Source of the DNA: Sabellastarte sp. h YS-2021
Lineage: Eukaryota; Annelida; Polychaeta; Sabellida; Sabellidae
Direction: 5' to 3'
DNA length: 64,000 bases
NCBI GenBank assembly: GCA_964017235.1
Contig: OZ024936.1
Location: 91,734,537 to 91,798,536, forward strand
The notes below the pieces were generated by a model, which worked only from the letters and a program-made list of their open reading frames with translations, was not told where the DNA came from and ran no database searches. The position numbers and the translations under genes were made by a program. Of this stretch, positions 46,626 through 57,405 are shown one piece after another (the stretch's first letter is position 1; every line of letters begins with the position of its first letter).

Positions 46626-48284
46626 AATAGCATCAGAGATGCCCGTACCCCACAGACTAGGGAAATATTTTCAACACCATGAGATACAGAAGTACTGTAC
46701 CAGTACAAACTTCAGGATACTTTCAGAGCACTGTCAGTTATATAAAGGTCCAAACAATGTTTAAATGGAGAAATAATGTTTAAAAGAAAGATAATGCATA
46801 TAAAGATGAAGTACTAAAACAAGATAATTCAATAACAAGATAACAGCATTAATCAGCAAACTAAAATTCAACACTCTTTATCTACACCTGCATGGCCCAA
46901 TTATGGTTTAGATGGTTTGAATATTATCATGCATACAGAAGTGGTAATACATTTAATGAATGCTTATGTGTGGTGTTGGAGCAAAATCTGTGGCTCACTT
47001 GATGAAATTCTATCTCTTACAATGGGAAGTTATGAAAGTAAAATTCTTAATAAATTCTAATATGACTTTAACAGTGCTAAATCTGCATCAAAAAAACAGA
47101 CTCAAAGGTGCAACAAGATTTTATAGGTCAAGGTCACTACAGCAAGGTCAAATCAAGGTCAGATCATGACGTTGCACAACTACACCCCCTAACCAATGTC
47201 CCTACCAAGTATCAACTTCCTACACCTTGCGGTTTCCGAGATATAGCCCGGACAAGATTTTCGAACTCAAGGTCACTACGGCAAGGTCAAAGGTCAAATC
47301 CTTGTCAGACCATGATATTGCACACCTACACCCCCTAACCAATATCCCTACCAAGTATCAACTTCCTACACCTTACGGTTTCTGAGATATAGCCCGGACA
47401 AGATTTTATAGGTCAAGGTCACTACGGCAAGGTCAAAGGTCAAATCCTTGTCAGACCATGATATTGCACACCTACACCCCCTAACCAATATCCCTACCAA
47501 GTATCAACTTCCTACACCTTACGGTTTCTGAGATATAGCCCGGACAAGATTTTATAGGTCAAGGTCACTACGGCAAGGTCAAAGGACAAATCAAGGTCAG
47601 ACCATGACGTTGCACACCTATACCCCCTAACCAATATCCCTACCAAGTATCAACTTCCTACACCTTACAGTTTCTGAGATATAGCCCGAACAAGATTTTA
47701 TAGGTCAAGGTCACTACGGCAAGGTCAAAGGTCAAATCAAGGTCAGACCATGACGCTGCACACCTACACCCCCTAACCAATATTCCTACCAAGTATCAAC
47801 TTTCTACACCTTACGGTTTCTGAGATATAGCCCGGACAAGATTTTATACGTCAAGGTCACTACGGCAAGGTCAAAGGTCAAATCAAGGTCACACCATGAC
47901 GTTGCACACCTACACCCCCTAACCAATATCCCTACCAAGTATCAACTTCCTACACCTTATGGTTTCCGAGATATAGCCCGGACAAGATTTTCAAACTCAA
48001 GGTCACTACAGCAAGGTCAAAGGTCAAATCAAGGTCAGACCATGACGTTGCACACCTACACCCCCTAACCAATGTCCCTACCAGTATCAACTTCCTACAC
48101 CTTACGGTTTCTGAGATACAGCCTGGACAAACTCTTTTCCCGACGCCCGCCCACCCGCCCGCCCGGCCGGACGCCCGCCCGCCCATTCGGACACCATGGG
48201 TGAAAACAATACCCCAACAGCCCTTAAGGGCTGTGGGGTAATAACAATACCCCGACAGCCCTTAAGGGCTGTGGGGTAAAAATA
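46626..48284 (+). mobile_element. 146-bp-monomer satellite element, copy D (doubled tail hairpin)
   Basis: The left arm is nearly the same as copy B, followed by seven monomers at regular spacing of about 146 bp (landmarks near 47210, 47356, 47502, 47649, 47794, 47939, 48083). A GC-rich CCCGCCCACCCGCCCGCCC stretch and two successive copies of the terminal hairpin (about 48210-48239 and 48247-48278) close it. Adjacent monomers are highly similar, implying recent local amplification. Confidence 0.9.
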
Positions 48285-48354
48285 GTTGGAATACTAGAAA
48301 ATTGGATGGCACAGAAAAAAATATGGTCATGTGTAATGTCGACTCTGGGAATGC

Positions 48355-48506
48355 TGTTGAGAGTATAACTCATTACTCCAAGTCCCTATGCCAAATTTGG
48401 CTTAAAATGTTAAAATGCTCTTTCTTTAAATGAGCAGAAATCAAGAATTGATGCCAGAAAGTTGAGAAAAAAAAATAACGGCTCCCCAGCTGAATGGACA
48501 TAATAA
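48355..48506 (+). repeat. Decayed right arm of a family-2 element
   Basis: GCCAAATTTGGCTTAAAATG, CTTTAAATGAGCAGAAA and ATGGACATAATAAATGGACA correspond to the right arm of the 169-bp blocks (CTAAATTTGGTGACAAT, CTTTAAATGAGCGGAAA, GTGGACATAATAAATG). The GGAC segment and hairpin are degenerate and no monomers precede it. Confidence 0.5.
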
Positions 48507-48539
48507 ATGGACAACAAACATGAGAACTTCAAATCCTGA

Positions 48540-48700
48540 TGAAGTAAAATTTTGAGGTTGCTGCTCCGACGTCCAGATTTTGGAGGGATTTGAAGTTCTG
48601 TCAACAGAATTCGAAATTCTGTGAAATTATCATGACACAACTTCCAACTGGAAGTTCTGTTGCAGAATTTCAAATTCTGTCAGATAAGAAGTTCTGTCTT
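48540..48700. repeat. GAAGTTCTGTC palindromic repeat, copy 3
   Basis: GGGATTTGAAGTTCTGTCAA, CAGAATTCGAAATTCTG, CAACTTCCAACTGGAAG and GAAGTTCTGTTGCAGAATTT: the same module set as at 15.9 and 37 kb. Confidence 0.5.
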
Positions 48701-49042
48701 GAAATATATTTTCATAAAATTACTGGTTATACAAGTTTACTTTGACATATAGTTTATGAAAAACCACTTTTCAATATGCTTAAATAGGAGGACCCTTGCC
48801 AGACAGGCCAGATTGCAATAGTCATCCATAATGTCCTCTTGCATTATATCAAATTCCAATATATCTAGAACTTTGGTTACACAATGCCAAAGAATGTAAG
48901 CATACTACATAGGGGCATAGACCTAACACTAAAATGAGGAAATGACACATTTCAAATAATTGGTAGACAATAATTTTGTGACATAGGAGAACTCCTGTAA
49001 GAAGAGCTCTGCTCAGTAGAATTGTCTTTTAAGTAGAAGTAA

Positions 49043-49262
49043 GGGGCACAGTGGTAATCTACTCACCTCCCACCTCTGAGGTCAGCAGTTCAAACCCCGA
49101 ACCATATGTGGGAAAGATGGTAGTTTCTTACCGATGGTCGACAGTTTACAGCACAGAATCTTGACCAACTATATGTTCTGGTTTCCCCTGCCCATAAAAC
49201 TACCTGTCATGAAATGACCTGAACAGTGTTGAAAGAGATGTTAAAACCCAAATAAATAAATA
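49043..49262 (+). mobile_element. tRNA-derived SINE (family 1) with target duplication
   Basis: GGGGCACAGTGGTAATCTAC, CAGTTCAAACCCCG (B box), TGTGGGAAAGATGGTAGTTT, CTGCCCATAAAACTACC and a TAAATAAATAAA tail. It is flanked by AAGTAGAAGTAA at 49031-49042 and 49263-49274 (the right copy overlaps the A-rich tail by a base or two). Confidence 0.85.
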
Positions 49263-49298
49263 AAGTAGAAGTAAATGTCAGTTCTTAGGGGACTTCGG

Positions 49299-49600
49299 GG
49301 TGGTATTCATAAAGGATTAAGCTGAGCCAAAAATTAGAATAAAATTTACAGGAAATGATACAACTAATCTTCGGTTTAAATCGGTATGTACAAATTTAAG
49401 CCAATTTTTAGATTAAGAAGATTCAGCAGCATTTTTTTTTTATTCAAAAATTGAGCCCATTATGATAGGTTGATCCAAGTTAAATTGTTCAATTTCTCTG
49501 TCAATATCTGCCAAAGTCCTACTCTGAATTTAGGACAAACTAAAGCTGATCTTTGACTAATCCCTTTTTTTCTGAAGGCAGCCCAAGGTTCCCACATTTC
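49299..49600. mobile_element. PIF-like MITE, diverged
   Basis: GGGGTGGTATTCATAAAGGA with TTAAGCTGA at the left is mirrored loosely by TCTTTGACTAATCCCTTTTT and GAAGGCAGCCCAAGG at the right. The type resembles 11265-11703. Confidence 0.4.
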
Positions 49601-49952
49601 AATCAACAGATTTACACTGAATAAAAAGACCAGGCATAAGTAGTACTTAGGAAAAAGAATCAGTAATGAAGTACCAGAAAAAGAAAATATTCTATTTTTG
49701 TAGGTACAAGTATAAGTGCGGCATAAGCAGCATCAAATCCTTCAGATATTAGTGGTTCTAGCTTTTTTTAGCTTTTTTTAAAAAAAATTTCTTTATTGTT
49801 TACATCACATGACCTGTGAAAATGTCATGTGAGTGGTTCAATCATGTGACTGACCCGAATGGCAGGTCATGTGACAGTTTATATTATATGAATGACCTGA
49901 ACAACAGGTGATCATTTTTATCATATTTATATGATTATATCATGTAACTGAC

Positions 49953-50115
49953 CTGAATGGCAGGAAGCCTCCCACCACGCAGTGGGCGAGGGCTGATCTG
50001 TACCAGGGGATGGGTGGGATCTCACGTGCGATGTTCTTTGTCCTACATGGAGCATCAAATCCATTTGCCCAGTTCTTGCCAAATATACCACCGACAATTG
50101 TCAGGGGGTAGCCCA
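49953..50115 (-). CDS. TM9SF1: TM9SF1 exon 6
   Basis: 163 bp encoding [20 protein letters not shown], then [20 protein letters not shown] and [13 protein letters not shown]. The [16 protein letters not shown] loop is nearly invariant in TM9SF proteins. The acceptor is TTTCTCTGCAG and the donor GTCAGT after AG. Confidence 0.95.
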
Positions 50116-50506
50116 CTGCAGAGAAAGGAAGACAACATTGACTGTAGCAGCAAAGTTGTTATTTACTGACAAAAGTTTGTTATTTATATTAGCTTAAACA
50201 ATCCAACAAGCTTGAAACAACAGTCACATAGGGCTCACGTACACAAGGGCATTTCTAGGATTTATCCAGGATCTGAAATTCACGATGATCTGACTACTCT
50301 GTTTATTTAAGTTAAAAAACAGATACAGAATAATAAAATCGTTAAATCAGGAAAGGAGTAGATAAAGCTTGAGAGAAAAAGACTGTTTCTTGAAGAAGCA
50401 TTGTTCTTCTGTTTACTTAAATACAGTGTGGAACAAGATATGATGTACCATATATGTCTTGCATATACATATTTATATCTTATATGCCTTACTGATATCT
50501 TTAAAA

Positions 50507-53500
50507 ACTAGATTGGGCCAACTCGGCGCCAACATATCCCCAGACAGGTCATCACTCACGCCACAGGTTTTGATCAGGAATTTTTTAAAACATAATTACC
50601 CATTATTATATGAACTTCAGCACATCAATCTACTCTGTTTATATCTTCCCAAGGAAGATGGTGTATCCCCAGACGCCGAATACATAACTCAAATTATATT
50701 TTCAATCTTCCTGCAATGATAACTCTAAACCTATTTTCAAAGTATTTAAATGATTGATGATTGAATGTCCATTCTAAAATAATAATCCCAAAAGAGCATA
50801 TTTGTTTCTATATTTGTTGACAAATAAAATATTATTTTTAACTCAACTCATCATACTTTTCAATCTTCCTTCAAAGTATTTAAATGATTGATGATTCAAT
50901 GTCCATTCTAAAATTCATAATCCCAAAAGCGCATATCTGTTTCTATATTTGTTCACAAATAAAATATTATTTAAAAAAAAATTATTTATATTATTATTTT
51001 ATTATATTATTTTTAGAATTTGCAAATTGTTTTCAGTTATTCATTTCCTCTATACCTATATATGTGGTCCATATATATGCAACCTAAATATGTGACACAA
51101 TCTCAGTTCTGACTCCCCTTTGTGTTATGTGTAATGAAGCTCACCACCTCCCACCCCCACTCCTCTCCCCTTCTCCACACCTCTCTCACTATTACACAAG
51201 ATCTGCAACCCCATTGAGTTCTTTGTTTCTCATCTGATATCATTAAATACCTTTGTTTATTTAGTGTCACTCAATATAGCTGGAGGTCCCAGAGGTGGGT
51301 GGGGGGAATCCGGGTGGGGGATGTGGGTTGGGACTACAAAGAGATGGAGTGCTACAGCATAAATGGTAAACAAACAATCTATATAAAAGGGGTACTCAAA
51401 TACAAAAAGAATTGAGAATTTTAAGTATGTGATTATCAACTGAAATGAGTTCATAACTGTAGGAGCTGTGTCAAAATTAACTGAGGCAAGTTGAATAAAA
51501 CTGGGCTAGTTGAGGGTTAAAAATCCCCTAGTTTTACTACATAAGGATATAATTTCATTAATATTGGGACTTAAAGCTCACTTAAAGTGTCCATTTTGTC
51601 TACTTGAATATGTTTAACCAGTTTCATTTTAAAAAGTTAAAAACTCAGCAAGCAGAGGTATAACACACAAAAATAACTTCTTAAAAGACTAAGATAGCCA
51701 TAACATTATTAATATTCAAAATTTAAATAGACAGGCATTTCCTTTTAAAAATTCAAAGATTTCAGCTCTATAACCCACATAGTTTGACAGTTACTGGGCT
51801 TTAAAGTGGCATAATGTCCATAAATTGGGTTTCTGTGGGCATTTTACAATTGTTAAAGAGACCTTAGCAATTAAACTACAGATCTGAAACTTTTTGGGGG
51901 ACATACATAACAAACAAAAATTATATATAATACAGTTTAAGACTTGTCACACTAAGCATTTCCAAATAACAGGGCAAAATACGGAAAAAATGTCCAAAAA
52001 GGCACTTGGGCGAGTGTCTATGGCCCTCATACACAGGTTAAATGTCTACTAAAAACCTTGATTTTCGGCATATGTAAAAAGGACATAATAATGCATTCCC
52101 AGATGGGATTTCAGCTCCATCAATCACATAGTTTAACAGTCACAGGGCTTAAAGGTGGTAAAAAGTCCAAATATTGGGTCTCTGTGGGCCTTTTAGAGAT
52201 CTCGATGTGGCTTTCAAATTAAAGCTTCAGACTTAAAATTTGTTACATACTAAGATTACACATAGAATATGTATCTAATAAAGTTTGAAACTTCTCAGAC
52301 TTACCATTTCCAAGTTACAGAGCAAAATATGTGAAAAATGTCTTAAAAGGGTCACTCAGGTGGGTGTTTAAGGTCCTCATACACAGGTTAAATGTCTACT
52401 TGAAGCCTTGATTTTTGGCACATGTAAAAAGAACATAATAATGTATTCCCAGATGAGATTTCAGCTCTATCAGTCACATAGTTTAACAGTCACAGGCCTT
52501 AAAATTGGCAAAAAGTCCAAATACTGGGTCTTTATGGGGCCTTCTAGAGACCTAAATGTGGCCTTCAAATTAAAGCTTCAGACTTAAAATTTGTCACATA
52601 CTAAGATTACACATAGAATATGCATCTAATACAGTTTGAAACTTCTTAGACTTACCATTTCCAAGTTACAGGGCAAAATATGTGAAAAATGTCTAAAAAT
52701 GGTCACTCGGGTGGGGATTTATGGTCCTCATACACAGGTTAAATGTCTTCTTAAAGCCTTAATTTTTGGCACATATATAAATAACATACTAATATCTTCC
52801 CAGATAGGATTTGAGCTCTATCAGTCACATAGTTTGACAGTCACAGGGCTTAAAAGTAGCAAAAAGTCCAAATATTGGGTCTTTGGGAGCCTTTTAGAGA
52901 CCTCAATTTGACCTTCAAAATTAAAGCTTCAGACTTAAAATCTGTTACATACTAAGATTACACACAGAATATATATCTAATACAGTTTGAAACTTCTCAG
53001 ACTTACCATTTCCAAGTTACAGGGAAAAAGATGTGAAAAATGTCTTATAAGGGTCACTCGGGTGGGTGTTTATGGTCCTGATACACAGGTTAACTGTCTA
53101 TTAAAGGCCTAAATGTTGGGGCACATATAAGAAAACACATAGATATATTCCCAGATGATATTTAACTTAGATGAGAGACATAGTTTGAAAGCTACAGTGC
53201 TTGAAAGTGGCAAAAAGTGCATAAATTGGGTCTCTGTGGGCACTTTTGAGACCTTAAGTCGACCCCTTTGGGTAAACCTACAGCCCTAAAATTTTCTACA
53301 GACAAGGATTACATATCAAAGTTATACCTAGCGCAATTTGAGACTCATCAGAATTACCACTTCCAAATTATAGGGCAAAATATGTGAAAAGTATAGCAAA
53401 AAATCCCTAAGTGGGGGTATTTATGGGCCTCAAACACAATTTTCTCCTCAACTTAAAGTCGTGATTTTCGGCACATGTACTAAGAACATATTAATGTGTT

Positions 53501-53791
53501 GTCAGGTAAAATTTCAGCCAGCTGAGCATCATAGTTTGTGACCTACAGGGCTCTAGGTGGCCAAAAGTCCAATTTCTGACCTTAAGGTGGCCATAAGTTC
53601 TTTTTTACTGGGAGTTTAAGGTCACCTTAAAATAGGGATCTTCCTTTGGGCACCCTTAACATGTGTACCAAGTTTGAAAAAAAAATATTAATTTGTTTTT
53701 TGAGTTATCGCGTCCACAAGGAAATTTCTACGGCGGCGGCGGCGCGACGGACCTGAATCCAATATATCCCCGACTTTCGTCTGGGGATATA
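50507..53791 (+). mobile_element. 350-bp-monomer satellite element (family 3)
   Basis: It begins ACTAGATTGGGCCAACTC with GGCGCC. The left arm (50507-51500) contains an internal duplication (TATTTAAATGATTGATGATT at about 50746 and 50878). About six monomers of 349-353 bp follow (landmark CACATAGTTTAACAGTCACA or variants near 51775, 52124, 52475, 52826, 53178, 53530), then a GGCGGCGGCGGCGCGACGG stretch and a terminal hairpin ATATCCCC...GGGGATAT at about 53764-53790. The left part is nearly identical to 63021-63848. It lies in the intron between TM9SF1 exons 5 and 6. Confidence 0.85.
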
Positions 53792-53924
53792 AATATAATC
53801 AATACATCAGTAGCAAGAATGAAACCAGCACCAATACTTTGAAAATTCCAGTGATTTTTTTCTACAGCAGAACTGACATACTGTTTAATCTATTTGCTTC
53901 ATATCTTCAAATTAGTGTAGGGAT

Positions 53925-54315
53925 TGAAATGCGATTTCAATATCGACAACAAACTTGAAATTGGCTTTGTATATCGATCGATATTGAAATATTGCTTCCC
54001 CCCCCCAAAAAAAGTCATTATTTTGCACCTATTGATCCTTTAGTTATCAAAATTGTTTTGCAAACATGTAAAATCTACAAGACAGACCATGAATTTAATA
54101 TATAACCTGCCTATAAAAGCAATCAAATCTCAGAAAAAATCTCATAAATAATCTTTTCATGTATCAAACTACAGGGAATTGATAAGGCTGCAACACTGTT
54201 TTGAAAATTCTTCCTTGGCAGGTGCTAGAAACGACACTGAAATTAACACTTTTAGTATTGAAAGTTAGGAAGATCTATTGATCCATATTGAAATATCGAT
54301 ATATGATCCCTTCAT
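53925..54315. repeat. Inverted-repeat region with AATATCGAT modules
   Basis: TAGGGATTGAAATGCGATTT and CAATATCGAC near 53925-53945, TATCGATCGATATTGAAATA near 53975-53994, then ATATTGAAATATCGATATAT and GATCCCTTC near 54285-54312. Possibly a MITE, but its edges and target duplication could not be fixed. Confidence 0.35.
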
Positions 54316-54395
54316 TACTTCAAAACATTATCTGCAATACTTAAAGCATTTTTTCCTTGCATAGAAATTAGTTTCTTACAAAAAGGAAGACTTAC

Positions 54396-54506
54396 ACAGA
54401 GCCCAGACTGAGGTGACTAGGATAATGGTTCCCCAGGGTAAGGCCTGGGTGGATCCGTAACCCCAGGCGATAGAGTTCACCACCGCCCACACCAGGAAAA
54501 ACGGAG
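54396..54506 (-). CDS. TM9SF1: TM9SF1 exon 5
   Basis: 111 bp encoding [20 protein letters not shown] then [16 protein letters not shown], with the GSTQALP landmark between two membrane helices. The acceptor is GTATTGTAG and the donor GTAAGT after a single T, giving a Leu codon at the junction where vertebrates have Val. Confidence 0.95.
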
Positions 54507-54509
54507 CTA

Positions 54510-55880
54510 CAATACACAGTGAATACATTATACTGAAAATACAATACAGTGACAATACAAATGGAATACAACAAAAGCAAGTTTAAGACAAAGTTGACAC
54601 CTTCATTGAGCCTAAGTAAGCCCATAAAGTAAACATAATGAAACTCACTGAAGCTAATAAACAGGGAAATACACCAAGATGGTGAATATGTATTGAAAGT
54701 CCCTGTCGCTGAAAGAATATTTAAATTCTGTTTCTACTCACAAACTGAGCGGATACCAACTGGATGTTTGACACCAAAAAATCTATAAAACTTTAAAGAT
54801 ACTTTTGCAAGAACTTTATGATGCAACCTTTTGTTTTTGAAGAATAGTTGAAATATTGGAAACATATCTCAAACTGTTCTATCTACTCACTAAAACAATG
54901 GATATGAGTTGGATGACGGCTGGAGATATAAAATTCTCTTGGCAGCTAGTTAGCAAAAGTGCAGCCGCACTGGTGTTCTTGTTTCGTCAAGTTGTGCTCA
55001 TTTGAAGTAAGTCACAGTAATTCATGCATGGAAATCAAAATTACCATGATTGAGAATTTCTCTGTAGCCTGTCTAAACCTGCACTTTCTCATTTCTTTTT
55101 GTGACTGGTATTTTTTATTATTTTTTTGTTCAGTTCATTGATCAACTATAAATTAAAGTTTCAATTTGCTTTAATCACTAAAAATACATATTAATCAAAG
55201 GTTATGACAAAGCGTGTGCACTTTGACTCGTGTCCGCTTGAAGAATGTACTTAGATGCCGGAAAACTGTAAATTATCACAAACGTATTCAAAACTTTTCA
55301 TGTTTTTCCTATACGACCCTACCATTTGAAGACTTGGGGAAATTGCTTTAAAGTATCCTTTAAAGTTGTTTGATCATTCTAGTGTAGACGTTATTTTTCT
55401 TTTAATCAAAACCCGTTTCCTTACATATTCACTATTGCAAGATAAGTTTACCAAAATATACAACTACAACAAATATTTCACAGTATCGTATAATAATCTA
55501 TCAATATATCAGACATTTTGTCCTCAAAGTCTTCAAACAGAGCATCGCAGTTCATTATTTATGTGTGACTTATAGCTCATGCACGTATTTGAAAACTTTT
55601 GTCTTGGCGCTTACAAAATCAAACGCACCCAGTTTTTTTTGCTGAATTTCCGCTATCGGTAATGGGTTCTAAAATTTGAATTCGACCACAACACTAGATG
55701 ACTCAGGTCTTTTATGGGTGTAGTACAGCAGAACTATCTTGGGGGAGCAACAAAGAGGTCGGATAATACAAAGGTTGAATAACAGAAAGCCTAAAATAAT
55801 GGGTATAAAAGGAGTCAGCAGAGTGGGTTTGATTTTGGATATTCGAGGTTCTACTGTATTTCCGAGTTTCAGATATTTAC
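54510..55880. other. TM9SF1 intron, nothing recognised
   Basis: AT-rich intron between exons 5 and 4 without a recognised element. Confidence 0.5.
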
Positions 55881-55884
55881 TCAC

Positions 55885-55977
55885 CCACAAACAGTGCGGA
55901 TGTGAGGTTGATGTTCCACACCCAATTCTCTCCTCCCATCTTCTTGTACATGTTGGCGGCCATGTAACCGGACAGGC
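55885..55977 (-). CDS. TM9SF1: TM9SF1 exon 4
   Basis: 93 bp. It completes a cysteine codon with the T of exon 3a/3b, then reads LSGYMAANMYKKMGGENWVW and NINLTSALFV, the SGY..xxxY and GG..WVWN.xLT core of the family. It ends with one G before GTGAGT. The acceptor is CACTGTAG. A SINE fragment begins only about 15 bp from the acceptor side. Confidence 0.95.
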
Positions 55978-55989
55978 CTACAGTGACAA

Positions 55990-56095
55990 CACAAAAGGTC
56001 AAATATTGGGGTTGTACATCCCGTTCATCAGACGGGTTCATACTGGTACAGGCCCTCAGCATGACCACTTGAGGGAGTCGAACCCACACAAAATA
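55990..56095 (-). mobile_element. SINE family 2 fragment next to TM9SF1 exon 4
   Basis: On the minus strand TGTGGGTTCGACTCCCTCAA (B box) is followed by GTCATGCTGAGGGCCTG and GTATGAACCCGTCTGATGAA. It ends about 15 bp upstream of the exon 4 acceptor, so it lies within the branchpoint/polypyrimidine neighbourhood. Confidence 0.5.
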
Positions 56096-56460
56096 ACAAA
56101 GACCAAATAAAACACTCAACAAGATCTACACAACAAAGAGTGGGACAGAAGACATTATAAAACACTTATGTTTATTATACAACCAAGACTTACTCAGATT
56201 TTAATATTTATGTATGTTGGCAGCCAAATATCAAATTACTTATATTTATAATGCAAGTTGGATTTACTCAAATTCAAAGAGTAAATGTGTATACCTGTTG
56301 CCAGAAAGACATGATCTACACAGGAAAGTAATGACATAACTTTTTAGATGTAATCAGCACCCTACCCTGGCATAAAACTATTAAAACATAGAAAAACTTG
56401 GAAACAATATTTTAATATTTTACAGACTCTTATTTTATTAATATGAATCGCTATCAGTAA

Positions 56461-56690
56461 ATACTTAAAGGAGGTGAGTGCATACTAACATGCAATGAGG
56501 AAATACTTACACGAGGTGGAAAATTACTTACAAGAAATGAAGTATTTGCATGGGGTAAAAATACTTACAGGAAATGAGGACATACTTAAGGAAATGAATA
56601 AATGCTTAAGTACAATGAGGAAATAGCAGGAAATGAGGAAATACATAAACTATTTACAGGAAGTGGAGAAATACTTACAGGAAGTGAGGG
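56461..56690 (-). repeat. Minisatellite of splice-donor-like units behind exon 3a
   Basis: On the minus strand a degenerate unit of about 20 bp, TTTCCTGTAAGTATTTCCTC, recurs about eight to ten times starting at the true donor of exon 3a (GT at 56678-56677). Good donor matches GTAAGTA also occur at 56568, 56531 and 56510, with weaker ones (GTAAATA, TTAAGTA) between. The exon-intron border itself is one unit. Confidence 0.75.
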
Positions 56691-56804
56691 CATACAACAC
56701 AATGGCGGCCGTGTTAATAGAGCCGTGGTGGTGAACATTAAACATTCCCAGTAATGCCATAAGTAGGATTCCCGAAGCCACAGAAAGAAACTGCGTCCCA
56801 ACTC
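56679..56804 (-). CDS. TM9SF1: TM9SF1 alternative exon 3a
   Basis: 126 bp, acceptor GTATTTGCAG, donor GTAAGTATT. It encodes [20 protein letters not shown] then [20 protein letters not shown] and S, closer to the vertebrate TM9SF1 pattern ([15 protein letters not shown]) than exon 3b. It enters after the single G of the previous exon and leaves with a single T, exactly like exon 3b. The intron beyond its donor contains repeated copies of the donor sequence (see 56461-56690). Confidence 0.95.
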
Positions 56805-57405
56805 CTGCAAATACACAGAGGGCGAACAGAATGTCAGCACAATTAGAAGTGTATCGTAGAAATCCACGCAGAGAAACACTTTCACTGCATCAACAAAAGT
56901 CAAGCCATTGGACAATGCCCTAGACCCTCTCCTACAGAAAAATAAAGGTGTGATCTTCATCTGGTGAAGTCATTTTAATTCATAGATCCATGGTCATTAA
57001 GTGGTTAGTAAAAAAATTAGTGCACAAACAAATGAGGGATAAAACAAATATGAGGTGATAAACTTGAATGACCTTGAAGTAAAAACGCGAGGGTTAAAGT
57101 TTTGAAAAATCAAAATTTAGCATCACTTTCCACAGCTTTGAATACAGGCATTTGTTCAGAGGACAATATTAACAATTTTGATGAAAGAAGATGAAAGAAG
57201 AATGCACCAACGATATTTTTCTTCAAAAGAAAATAAAGTCAAATTTCTGTTCATTTGAATCAATGTTAGATTTATAAATCTCCCCTCCGAGTGTTAGCAA
57301 GAGTTGGGAACAGCAGTTTCTGAAATGAAAAATAAAAGAGAAGAATAAACTCAAAGCCACAATAATTTCTCTCTCTATATATCCTGGACCACGTGTTTCA
57401 CTCAC

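Noticed and set aside
21840-48290. Regularly spaced repeats that could resemble a CRISPR array
   Set aside because: Monomers are 146 bp and directly adjacent with no unique spacers, the genome is eukaryotic, and no cas genes are present.
50884-51087. The 67-residue frame repeated at 63397-63600 as a conserved small gene
   Set aside because: It is identical only because the surrounding 828-bp arm is duplicated; composition is AT-rich low complexity with no start or splice context.
12627-56095. tRNA-like B boxes (GTTCAAACCCC, GGTTCGACTCC) as tRNA genes
   Set aside because: No cloverleaf can be formed and each is followed by a SINE body; two copies have target duplications.
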